This document shows positions 1-10,173 of a stretch of DNA of 33,148 bases, one piece after another. Position 1 is the stretch's first letter. Each line of letters begins with the position of its first letter. The notes under the pieces were generated by a model. It ran no database searches. It saw only the letters and a list, made by a program, of their open reading frames with translations, and was not told where the DNA came from. The DNA lies in contig JADGJA010000179.1 in NCBI GenBank assembly GCA_027596035.1, forward strand, positions 1 through 33,148, in the 5' to 3' direction. This stretch comes from Thoreauomyces humboldtii (taxonomy: Eukaryota > Chytridiomycota > Chytridiomycetes > Spizellomycetales > Powellomycetaceae). Position numbers and translations under genes: made by a program.

Positions 1-357
1 GATGGAGCTTACTAAGCACAACCTCCTCCTCCTCGTCCTTTTGACCGAGGGACTACGTTCCTCGTCCCCGTCGTAGAGGAACGGAAGGAGATACAAGTAA
101 GGGCCTACGAGGGCTACGAGGAGCCGTGGTCCGAAGGGCCGGACCCTCCCTCGTCACGCTAGCGAGTTGCGAAAAGTTCGTAGAGTTGAGTCAAGGCTCA
201 AGCTTTATGTGCAGACGGAAATCATATTCAGGAAGCAGAGAAGGTCGCACTTTTATCCGTCAGGGAGAAAAGGTACTCTATGTAAAGGGAATGGGATGAT
301 GGGGTGAGGTGGGTATGCAAGGGTGCCATCTAGGAGTGTAGGGCGAAGTCTAGGAAT
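1..357. other. Left flank, 3' side of the protease gene
   Basis: No gene is supported here. The reading frames are short and broken by stops. The stretch lies downstream of the minus-strand protease and should contain its 3' untranslated region. It is purine-rich near 60-130 and holds a small direct repeat of the octamer ctacgagg around 105-124. No canonical AATAAA was seen on the protease strand. Confidence 0.5.
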
Positions 358-3171
358 CTAGTAGACGATCTTGAAGGCAGGCGAGGTGACGACCTCGTAA
401 TCCGCAGGCTTGGAAGAGTCACCAAAGTGCTTGAGGGAGGTGAAACGGATCTTGTACTGGTTGTTTCCAGCGGGGAGCTGGGAGACCATCTCGTCGGCGA
501 CGCCGGCGGTGGTGCTGGGCTGGAGGGTGACGGCACCGTGCCACTGGTAAAGGTTTCCACCGACGACGTACGACTGGGGGGAAGTGGAGTCGATGTTGCG
601 GGGGGCGTTGGGAGTGTAGGCGTTTCCGGCAGCAGTCTCGATGACACCGAACGAGGTGGAGAGACCGGGGAGGTTGCCGGAAGCGAGGATCACGTCGACG
701 AAGGCAACACGGGTGGACTGAGCGAGGACCTGGAGGATGTTGAGTCCGAGGGTGGCGTTGACAGTGGATCCGGCGACGATGGGAGCCATGTTGGAGTCGA
801 ACACGTTGGTGACGGCGTTTCCGACGGGGTCGCTCTGCACCATCATCTTGACGTTCTTGAAGTTTCCCTTCATTCCCATGTAGGGGATCTGGACGGGAGC
901 AGCGGACTCTCCGGACTGGACCTGGATGTAACCACCGTAGATGGGGAAGAGCGAGGCGTCACCCTTGGTAGGAGCGGTGAACTTGGCGGTGATGTCGATC
1001 GACTTGCCGGCCTGGAGGGTGAACGCGGTGTGGGAGAGGGAGACGGTGGCGGGGGCGGCGGTGCGGATAGGGTTCTCGAGAGGCATGTCGTTGCCCTTGG
1101 CGAAGGGAGTGGCGAGGCCAGAGTCGAGGTGCTTGAGGGTGTACGAGACGGCCTTCTTGCCAGAGTTCTTGACGTTGAACGTGTACGATGGCTTGATGTG
1201 GATGGTGTCGTTGAGGGCAAGGAACGAGGGGGTGATGAGAGTCTGGGCCTTGATGGCGTTGTTGATCTGAATGAGACCGCCTCCGGCACGGATGGGGGAC
1301 TCGCGGAGGGTGGTGTTGTAGACAGGGGTGATCTGACCAGAGTTGCGGAGAGCAGCGAAGGTCCTCTCGGGGGTAGAGCTCTTGCCCTTCTGCTCAAGGT
1401 AGAGAGCAACGGAACCGGCGAGGTAGGGAGTGGCCATGGAGGTTCCGCTCATGTAGATGTAGTCCTCGGTGAGGCCGGAGACGCTGGCAGCGTGAGGGGA
1501 GATGGTGCTGTAAATGTTTCCACCGGGTCCTGCAATGTCGGGCTTCATGTGGAGCTCAACGTCAGTTCCCCAGGCAGAGAAGTCGGAGGCGGTTCCAGCG
1601 GTGGCAGCATCACGGAGTCCTTGCTTCTCGGAGAACTCGAAGAGAGCAGTGGGGTTGGCCTTGAGCGAGGCAAGGAGAGCGGTGGCGGTAGCGGCATCGA
1701 AGTACGCACCGGGGATGCCGACGTTTCCGTTGGCACCGGCGGGAAGGTTGTAGATCAAGCAGGCGGAAGCGTTCTGAGCAAGAGCGGCACCGCACATGAC
1801 GGAGGTTCCGCAAGCGGCACCACCAGCGGCGGGAGCTCCGTACTTGACCAGAAGAGCCTTGCCAACCGTGGCGTAGGTCTTGGTAACGCAAGCATCGGTG
1901 GGGTCAGCGACAACGATCTGGTACTTGGGGTCGTTCTTGAAGGGTCCACCAACAGCGTTGTGGACGTAAGGGTACACGGCACCGTCGGCTCCGATGATCT
2001 GGGAGAACTCCTGTGCGTGGTTGTCCCAGGATGCGACCGAGAGGGCAGCGGGCGCGTCGGAGGGGCTGCCGATGGAGAACATACCGGCGTCACCCTCGTT
2101 TCCGGCGGCGACGACAACGTGAACACCGGCGCGAGTGACACGGGCGATGGCGTCGGAAAGCGAGTCACCGTCACCGATAACACCGGGGGATCCCAGGGAC
2201 ATGCTGATCACATCAGCTCCCTGCTCGAAAGCGTGGTAGACAGCCTTGGTGATGATGTCGTTGCCGCTGTCGCCTCCGCATCCGAAGACACGGAAAGCGC
2301 CGAGCTCGGCGCCGGGCGCAACACCGACCCAGGGAAGGGCGGGGATGAATCCAGGGGTGGTGATGGCGCTGGCGTCAGCGCCGATGATGCCAGCACAGTG
2401 AGTGCCGTGGGACTCGGAGGAGCAGTTGTCCAGGGGGTCGTTGTCGGGCACGGGCAAGTTGTTGGTGGAGGTGTAGTCGTCTCCGACAAAGTCTTCACCG
2501 AAGGAGACCTTGAATCCGGGTCCGAAACCGCCGCCGAGGGCAGGGTGGAGGTAGTAGACACCAGTGTCGATGACGGCGATCTTGATGCCCTTGCCGGTGT
2601 GGCCGGAAGCGTGGACATCGGCAACACCGGTCATGGCGTGGGGAGTGATGTCCGTGTCGACAGCCTTCTTGGCGGGGGCCGGGGACTTGCTTGCGGCGGC
2701 AGGACGCTTCACAACGCGGACGGGAGTGACCTTCTTGGCGCCAGGGATGGCGAGCAGGTCAGCGGTGTCGTGCTCGCTGTGTACCACGAAGGATTGTCCG
2801 TGGAACAGAGACGTGGTGATGGCGGTCTTGCCAGTGATGGTCTTCTTGTTGTAGGCGGTCGAGTTGCGACCCTTCAGGAAGTCGATGATGTGGTCCATGG
2901 GGCGAACGAGGGGAGCCTCAGCGTCGAACTCAACCATGTATGCTCCGGGAATGAAGGAGTGAGCAGTGGCTGCGGTAGAGCTGATCTTGGGAGACTTCTT
3001 GAGGGAGGCCTTGGCGGCGGGGGCAGGGCGAGCGCTGGCCAGGATGTTGGCGGAGAATGCCGCAGTGACATCGGCAACGGTGCCGAGGTGGGCAGGGGCG
3101 ACGGACCTGGCAGCGTCAGCGGCGACGACGCCGAGGGCAAGGGCCGATGCAACGGAGAGCGAAAGCTTCAT
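358..3171 (-). CDS. Secreted subtilisin-like serine protease (S8 family, PA insert)
   Basis: Intronless 937-aa preproprotein, an extracellular endopeptidase. Residues 1-20 form a signal peptide (MKLSLSVASALALGVVAADA). Residues about 73-155 look like an I9 inhibitor propeptide. The S8 catalytic domain shows Asp202 in AVIDTG, His255 in SHGTHCAG, oxyanion Asn358 in AAGNEG and Ser578 in SGTSMATP, so the triad is intact. A protease-associated (PA) insert lies between Asn358 and Ser578 (about 400-520, with several Cys), and a beta-rich Fn3-like region follows the catalytic domain, as in fungal minor extracellular proteases. The start at 3171 was chosen because the signal peptide begins there in a good context (caccATGa). 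The frame stays open a further 64 codons upstream but encodes an Arg/Pro-rich stretch unlike a secretory start. Codons end mostly in G or C, unlike the neighbours, which suggests high expression. The role (nutrition or host attack) is inference. Confidence 0.95.
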   Translation of the reverse strand: MKLSLSVASALALGVVAADAARSVAPAHLGTVADVTAAFSANILASARPAPAAKASLKKSPKISSTAATAHSFIPGAYMVEFDAEAPLVRPMDHIIDFLKGRNSTAYNKKTITGKTAITTSLFHGQSFVVHSEHDTADLLAIPGAKKVTPVRVVKRPAAASKSPAPAKKAVDTDITPHAMTGVADVHASGHTGKGIKIAVIDTGVYYLHPALGGGFGPGFKVSFGEDFVGDDYTSTNNLPVPDNDPLDNCSSESHGTHCAGIIGADASAITTPGFIPALPWVGVAPGAELGAFRVFGCGGDSGNDIITKAVYHAFEQGADVISMSLGSPGVIGDGDSLSDAIARVTRAGVHVVVAAGNEGDAGMFSIGSPSDAPAALSVASWDNHAQEFSQIIGADGAVYPYVHNAVGGPFKNDPKYQIVVADPTDACVTKTYATVGKALLVKYGAPAAGGAACGTSVMCGAALAQNASACLIYNLPAGANGNVGIPGAYFDAATATALLASLKANPTALFEFSEKQGLRDAATAGTASDFSAWGTDVELHMKPDIAGPGGNIYSTISPHAASVSGLTEDYIYMSGTSMATPYLAGSVALYLEQKGKSSTPERTFAALRNSGQITPVYNTTLRESPIRAGGGLIQINNAIKAQTLITPSFLALNDTIHIKPSYTFNVKNSGKKAVSYTLKHLDSGLATPFAKGNDMPLENPIRTAAPATVSLSHTAFTLQAGKSIDITAKFTAPTKGDASLFPIYGGYIQVQSGESAAPVQIPYMGMKGNFKNVKMMVQSDPVGNAVTNVFDSNMAPIVAGSTVNATLGLNILQVLAQSTRVAFVDVILASGNLPGLSTSFGVIETAAGNAYTPNAPRNIDSTSPQSYVVGGNLYQWHGAVTLQPSTTAGVADEMVSQLPAGNNQYKIRFTSLKHFGDSSKPADYEVVTSPAFKIVY

Positions 3172-3321
3172 GGTGAGAAGGATGTTCTGAGGAGGCGGTG
3201 GTGGTGGTGAAGGACTCAGGAACGGTTCAAGAAAGCTGCCAGCAACTTTCAAGGGGAGGGTGGGTTCCTTTGGGATTGGGTCGGTGGGGAAACGGAAAGG
3301 GAGTCCAACGGCAGAGTTGAC

Positions 3322-3327
3322 TTTATA
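3322..3327 (-). promoter_or_regulatory. TATA box of the protease gene
   Basis: TATAAA on the minus strand, about 150 bp upstream of the chosen protease ATG. The position suits a promoter with a 5' leader of roughly 100 nt. The leader contains a CCACCACCACC-type pyrimidine/C-rich tract just before the start. A clear TATA box fits the biased codon use of a highly expressed gene. The functional assignment is inference. Confidence 0.45.
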
Positions 3328-4221
3328 CCGACGACGCCGTCGCCGGTGCACGCACACGTACACGCAGAGACGAATACTCTACTGTAGTGTACATCCGGTG
3401 GGCGGCCATTCCTTGCGTGGTCGGGCGTTTGCCGATGCTTTTCGACGGAAAGGGCACAAGAGGACCTCGGTGTCGTTTGAGCCCCCGCCGGGAAAAGGGT
3501 AGTACACAGCAGGCTTTATTTTCGCCGTACACCGATCATGCTTGCCGGTCGTCGCCCTGCCGCGTCCGTCCTGTACTGCGCAAAAGCGGTGGAGTTGGAC
3601 CGCGATGCTATCGGAAAGGTGGTGGCACAGTCACATCCGCCGTACGCATCTTTCCCTTGTGACACACGGTGTTCCCTTTTGCACATCATCCTTTCGACGG
3701 AGCGAAAATCTTGCCGCAGTTTTTTCGTCTGCTGGCCCCTTTCCCGTTCTCGACGAACAACGACCATTTGACTTTCTTTGCTGCACACAGGCACACAGCT
3801 TCGCCGGATCAGGAAATCTTTCTCCCGATCTACCGTCCTCGAGACTCCCCAACGATGGCAGCAACAACCCGGCCCCGGTAGTGCCGGTCCACCAACGTCG
3901 CAATTGTCAGCTGGATGACCGCCTCCGTCCCCACCCATTACCAAACTTTGTCTACTTTGGATGCGGTCACAGGGATCGTGTAGGCCCGGTGCCAACTGCG
4001 GCACACCCGATGTTGAACTCTCCGAAGTCTGTGCGTGATTTTGAGCCACATCTTTTAATTCACTGTCCTCTCGGTCCGAGACTGTCGGCACCAAACCGTC
4101 CTTCAGCTTTCCACATGCAAACCCAAACCATATCCGTCGCGAAGGTTGATGTGAGACGAAGCCTGCCGGGAGGGCCCCACAGTCGTAGGATTTCGCTTGG
4201 TGTGACTATCGATATTATTGT

Positions 4222-4317
4222 ACTGTACATGTGTACATGTAGATTCAACTGTACTGTATACAGTATCATACATAAAATTGTCCTGCCGCTCGCTGCCGCT
4301 CGCTGCCGTTTCGGCAG
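4222..4317. promoter_or_regulatory. Palindrome and tandem-repeat cluster upstream of APC1
   Basis: Three structures lie 160-255 bp before the APC1 ATG. ACATGT occurs twice at 4227-4240, with TACATGTA at 4234-4241. A perfect 14-bp palindrome TACTGTATACAGTA spans 4252-4265. A 10-bp unit GCCGCTCGCT is repeated in tandem at 4285-4304. It runs into a perfect hairpin, CTGCCG (4303-4308) and CGGCAG (4312-4317) with a three-base loop. These could be dimeric transcription-factor sites or a 5'-leader structure. No factor is identified. Confidence 0.35.
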
Positions 4318-4476
4318 GTACTGTAAGCCTCTCAAGTCAATATGGCCGGTTTGGGACAAAGTTATGTCCGGAACGGTCGGACCCACTTTTTTTGGAGACA
4401 GCACCCACGGGCATACACGGCTGTACGCGTACGTGGTTTACTAAGTTCACATGGTTTCGCATGACTCTTCAGGCCA

Positions 4477-7400
4477 ATGGACATACAACTCGTTACCTCC
4501 GGGAGATCACCAGAATCCCAGGCTAAGACGTCCCACACGGTCGCTCCCTTGCAGGGTCCAAGTGGCCTCCTCAAAGACAGAGACAAATCCGTGACTGCAC
4601 GCCAAACCCTCAGCCTTGACTCCACTGCACGTGAGGGGGACTCGCGAGTGACCGTGCTTGGATCCACTGTCTTTGTGTCGCGAGAAGAGCTAAAGGCAAC
4701 TAGCTACTCCGAGTACCACATTGAAACTTCACCCGATATACCCTCACCGGCTAGTATCGATGCGTCTCGGACCGTCTCCCAAGCATTTCATGCCAACTTT
4801 TCTGACGGGGAGGGTTCGAGGAAGTCTCGGAGAAGGAGAGCTCTTGTGGTGTTTCAGGCTCGAAATGTGGTCCTGCACTACGATGATGGTCGAACCCAGG
4901 ATCTGATGATGCCACACGTGTTCCAACGGGCGTGGCCGTTACGGGAAGGAATACTAGTCCAGTTCCGAAATCCATCGGAAGATTCTCCTCCCATGCTCTA
5001 TACGCTCCGGCAGTCACTGGATAGCTTCCGTCCCGTTGCGCTGGTTTCGTCCACCTCACCGCCAGAAGACCAAGAGCATAGCCCCACTCCAGTCATCAAG
5101 AGGATTCTGATGGTGGGCTCAGCAGTCAATGATGACCCATGGATAGTCACTTGTGACACGGCTGGCAATCACGCTGTATGGACTTATCAAGATAGCCGCC
5201 GCGACCCTTCTCAAATTATCCACCTGCGAGGCGGCTTGATGGGACTCCAAGCTTTCCAAGACGAGCATCTCGAAGGTGACGTTCATATGCGACTTATCTG
5301 GAAAGAAGATGCCGAGCATAGTCTGAAGTATGTATATGTGACTTCATCAATATCCTTCTTCTGGAAGTCCTGACATTTTCATCCTAGCCTAGGAAGCGGA
5401 GCCGACCAGGTATTCGTCGCTCACAATTTAGACGGGAAGTCTGCGTTATGGTTCTTGGGGCGGCGTGAGGCACAGCATGTTAAGGAAGAGCATCAAACGA
5501 ATTACAGCCGCCGTTCATCTACATTGGTTTTGGATTCAGCACCGGACGGGACAGTTTTTGCGTGGACAACATCACTTTCGCCAGTTTTGGCAGCAGTGCC
5601 AGTGAAGGCAACACGATCAAAGCACTTCGATGTTCTCGTTTTGGATATGGATAATACCATGAAGCTCTGGTCTGGCGCATTTCCCTTGATCGACTGCCAT
5701 CTACCACTCCAAAATGAGGAGATCAGATTTGGCAGCAAGCGACCCCGTGTCGATGGCTCAACCGATGAGGAGTCTTCGACAGATCCGGTGCGCAAAGATG
5801 CGAGAATCATCAATCTCACAACTGATTCCGACACTCGCGTTATCGTACACTTGTCGAACGGGCAAGAATGCCAGGCAACGTTACCGTATCAAATGCGGTC
5901 AACACCCGTATCTCTATGCTTGGCAGCTCTGTCGCATGCTTTGCCGCAGGAGCTTTACGTGGAGTTTCTTCATCGCCTTCTGTCCTTCCACTTCGGCCGT
6001 GACCCGTTCCGGTCGGGATCATCGCAACGCGAGGAGTGGACCGACTTTGTCACCACTCTACTCTCGTTCTGCTGTGACGAGCAAGCCGTAGTTCCGCCAG
6101 ATGCTATCACACCACCATCGACACCGCGACTGGCGCGATTGATGCGCAAGAAATCAGAGACTCTGGTCGGGAAGTTGCTGGCAACCTCTGTACCGGCGAC
6201 AAGGACGTCCCCTTCAAGTCCTAGTCTGGTTGACCCACTAGCAGCAGAGTTGGCCAGTGCACGAGCGCTGAACTTCCGTCACCATACTCGACCGTCATTA
6301 CGTGACCACCTTGCCAATGTTCTGACGTGGTTACATGTTGTGTACGAGGAATTCAAGCTCGACACGTTGCTGGGGCGATCGCAGAGGGCACTGGGCGCTC
6401 TTCTGTTACGAATGGCTGCGTCCATCGGGAAGGCCGAGTATGTCGAATACTATCAGAGAGATGGCCTTTGTCACGTGGGACCTTTGTGGACTATTGCCGG
6501 TACGGAATTTATGCATTTCTTATCCCGAAACTTTTTCCTATGCTTACCTAGCAAGGTTTGGTTCTGCAGCCTCCAATACGGCCGCTGAGCATCCAGACGC
6601 TCCAATTGATATTTACCAATGGATCCTCAACTCCCTGCGTGGAATTGAGAAGCGGAGAGATGTATTTGCAGATCACTCGATGTTCCAGCGCCAAACATCG
6701 AATGCTATTACGACCTTCCTCGATTCTACAAGATTGAACCGAACCTGCTCCCTTTACCGAGCGCTTATCGATGGAGGATCGGAAGCTTTAGTACTTGCCG
6801 TTGTTGCGGCAGGACCCGCCCAGTCGGACCTAGAAGTTCTACCGGTTGGAATCGCGTTGCCTTTGAAGCAGGCATTGCACAATTGTAAAGGGAATGCGCC
6901 TGGGAACTGGCCCTCTCGAGCCTACGAGGTGATAGGTATAGCTCGTTGCAGTTGCCCCAGCTTGAAAGAAAGCCCCTCCTGATAATCTCGTACCCTTCTA
7001 CAGGCAGGGAAGACATGGCACGCCAGGTGGCCGAGGCTTGGTCCGCAGGCCGCTGGGATGCAGTATGTGACAAGCTCTCTGAGGCTTCCTGAGTCCAATC
7101 TCACCGTATTGTTCCTAGGAGCTTCGCACCAGCGATATCAGTTGCCCGGCCGAACGCAAGCATGCCGATCATGAAGAGGAGAAGGACGGCACAGAATCGG
7201 CAGTGAACCCCATTTCCAATCTGCGCTTCCGAGAGGACCGAAGGTTGAAGGAAGTAAGAAGATTGCTACAATCTGCCAAACCCTGTCTCGCAAAGGCGGA
7301 GATCGATTACAATCGGGACGAAGAAACTTGGAAGGCTGAGCAGCAGAAGTACCTCTTGACACTGAGCAATCGCGTTTTTGCTCGTCCTACTGGTCGGGCG

Positions 7401-10044
7401 GCTCTTACTTACAAGACATTCGAACCGTCACCAGCCGAAACGTTTGCCATACCAGGGCTGAAGTTAGCCGCCCAATTTCCCCCCATGAGTGCAATAGTTG
7501 ATGCCGAAGCCGAAAAGGTGAAGACTCTCAAGGACTGGCCTGAGTTCCATAACGGAGTTGCGGCAGGGTTAAGCATCGTTTCGGACAGCGAGTTCGTAGA
7601 CGGTCCTTGGATCGCCTTCAATGCCCCCGTCACCGAGTTCGACAACAAGCAGCAGCTCAGTCGTACCCACGCTGGAGTCCTCCTTGGACTGGGACTGACC
7701 GGAAACCTCAAACGACTCGACATGTACATCCTGCTGGACTACATGAATCGAAAACAGGATTTCACTGCGATTGCTCTCCTCTTAGGGCTCGCCGCGACAC
7801 ATTTTGGAAGTTGTCATCCTGGTCATCATCGTCTTTGCTATTCCCACATCGAGGCAAACTCCATAGGGAAGGTCGCGGGCGTCGAAATCAAACCTACGGC
7901 CATCGTGTCCGTTGGACTCCTATACCTGGGCACTGTTGACAGACTTCAGGCGGAGAAGATGTTGCATTTTTTACAACAGATCCATCGAGGAGATCCTGAT
8001 TTTGAAGAGTATCATCGGGAGAGTTGCGCCATTGCTTGTGGCTTCGCCCTGGTAAGCTTGCCATCGTCCGGCTGCGACGTCTCAAAATCTATAATCATTC
8101 ACTAACGCATCTTTCTCAGGGGTTTGTCACTTTGGGAGCAAGTCACATGCACCGTTCTGCCGGCATCGCCGACATGCAGCTCACCGATCAGCTTTTACAG
8201 CTTGCCCTCGGACAGAGCAAACCCTACGTCGCGTTGAGCAGCACTATCGCCCTTGGACTAATGCATCTCAAAAGCAACGACCGCGTCGTCGCCGACAAGC
8301 TCCTGATACCAGGAACTGCCTACATTCTTCATCAAGTCCGCCCGGACGTACTTCTCATGCGGGTGCTTTGTCGAAGTCTGATCATGTGGGACTCGATTGT
8401 ACCGACCATTGGATGGATACGCGATCGCGCGCAGGAAGCTTTGGGAACACAGGGGGCGACTCATCCGACAGATGCGTATAAGCAAGCTCGCTGGAATATC
8501 CTCGCTGGGGCCGCGTTTGCAATCGGATTGAAGTACGCTGGATCGCAGAATCCGCTTGCAAGGTCGGCTCTTTTGGAGATAATCAACGAGTTTGCGGCTC
8601 AATATGGACATTCAGGTACGCTTGTCTTGATGAGTTTCGTACGATGTCCCATGGTCCCATCTGATCGCTCTTTCTATCAGCAACCTCATTCTCGCAAAAG
8701 CTGAACCGGAGCGTTCTGCGTGGATGTCTGGACGTGCTCTTACCATCGCTCTGCATCATCATGGCAGGATCAGGAGACGTGGAATGCATGCGTGTGGTAC
8801 GCTCCATGCATCTTCGACAAGGTGCAGACGTCACGTACGGGAGTCACATGGCAACGAACATGGCTCTGGGCTTTCTGTTTCTGGGAGCCGGAAGATGCAC
8901 CTTCGGCACGTCAAACACCGCAGTCGCGACCTTGCTATGCGCCTTGTTCCCTCAATACCCCATCAGTCCTTCCAACACCAACCGAGGTCACCTGAACGCC
9001 GCGCGCCATCTTTGGGCTCTCGCGGTCGAGCCACGGTGCTTGGTCACCCGTGACGTAGAGACTCTGGGAATTTGTAGCGTGCCGATCACCATAAAATTGC
9101 ACGAGCAAGGAACACCGAGCGGGACGTACTCCGTAAAAATGATCACGCCTGCTCTGCTCCCGGATTACGGAGACATTATCTCCATCACCGTCGATTCTCC
9201 CCGATACTGGACCTCCACGCTGGACGTGGCAAGGAACTCTGCCCATTCCGCTCTCCTGGCAGACACGCCGGTACTGCTGGTGAAACGGAAGCTCTGGACG
9301 CTTCTACCACCGCAGGACGGCACCGAGCACTCGTGGTCGCTTCCGGAAGCGGTACCCGCAGACTTGGACAATGGAGTCTCCAAAACCATGATAGCCGGCG
9401 CTCCCGAAATAACAGCCTTCAGGGACTTTGTCAGCAGTGGTCATCCCGTTCTCCTACAAGCTCTGGACGAAAGCTTTAAGCTTGATCGTCCAGACATCTT
9501 GATCCCATATCTGTGGCTTAACCAGATCCTTGCCGACCTCCCAACAACGCTAACCTCTTCCGTCGCATGGAATGTGAAACTGATACTCGAACTCTATCAA
9601 CGAAGACCGGGAACGGTTCGAGACGATACACAGCCAAACGATTCCAGAAAACATCGACCGCCACCCCTCATGGCAAGACCCTTCGTCAACCATCTCCGTG
9701 CTCAGTTGGACGAACATTTTCGTGTCCTCGTCAATCAATTTCCTGATCTCACGACGAAGTTGCGGACCTGCATGGATCCGACCGATTCGTCTCCTCTCGG
9801 CACGACCTCGATGTCGGATCTTGATTCCCTCGAGCAAAACCAGATCTCGTCGTTCCTGGTCTACAAGGAATGGCCTGCTCGTGTAGACGTGGACTGGTTC
9901 AGACGTTCCCTTGCTGTCACGCCCGAGATCCATGAGGCAGCCGACCCGCACGCCATCTTAGTGGTAGCTCTGGCGGCAAATTTTCCGCACCTCGATGCTT
10001 CGATCCTCGAATGCGTTGCTCGATACGTCACCACGACTAGTTAG
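4477..10044 (+). CDS. APC1: Anaphase-promoting complex subunit 1 (APC1/BimE/Cut4)
   Basis: Largest scaffold of the nuclear APC/C ubiquitin ligase; it holds the platform and contacts the TPR lobe. Coding exons: 4477-5327, 5388-6499, 6552-6935, 7004-7062, 7119-8051, 8120-8615, 8681-10044. They sum to 5199 nt, giving 1732 aa, with GT-AG introns of 52-68 nt. The N-terminal third looks like the beta-propeller (VWTY, FVAHNLDGKSALWFLG). The middle carries the family segments VVYEEFKLDTL, IYQWIL, LPVGIALPLKQALHNC and EVRRLLQSAKP. Proteasome-cyclosome repeats start near residue 985 (HAGVLLGLGLTGNL, LLLGLAA, ALGFVTLG) and run past IIMAGSGDVE and MALGFLFLGAGR (about 1300-1345). The C-terminal region matches through AAEPRCLV-like and SFLVY segments. 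An in-frame TGA at 4462 supports the start at 4477. Length is close to budding yeast Apc1 (1748) and shorter than human (1944). The loop after VWTY is short; see findings. It ends 129 bp from the convergent APC8 gene. Confidence 0.96.
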
Positions 10045-10173
10045 CAGATGTGAATAGGCAGCTAGAGTGCGTGCATCTTCATATGTAGTTTACTGCGCGA
10101 AATTACACGATGTAGTCGGAAATATGTACAGAACTAGAGTGATTGGCGTCCCAAGGGGGCCGAGAACAGTGGA

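Larger units (their letters stand above)
3172..4476. promoter_or_regulatory. Divergent intergenic region between protease and APC1
   Basis: About 1.3 kb separates the two divergent genes and should hold both promoters. Long open frames occur on both strands (for example 3542-4444 plus and 3516-4094 minus). They overlap each other, are rich in Cys, Trp, His and Arg, and show no recognisable domain, so I do not call them genes. The region contains the protease TATA box and a palindrome cluster close to APC1, listed separately. Confidence 0.5.

Noticed and set aside
427..3210. Open frame of 927 codons on the plus strand across the protease gene
   Set aside because: It is the antisense of a clear protease with an intact triad. 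Its translation is Gly/Asp/Val/Glu/Ser-rich without a domain and is explained by the strong codon bias of the sense strand.
3516..4444. Overlapping long open frames on both strands between protease and APC1
   Set aside because: They overlap each other, have odd composition (many Cys, Trp, Arg, His) and no recognisable motif. The region is better read as a divergent promoter.
9550..9951. Minus-strand frame of 133 codons inside the last APC1 exon
   Set aside because: Shadow of a conserved APC1 region on the plus strand, with no motif of its own.
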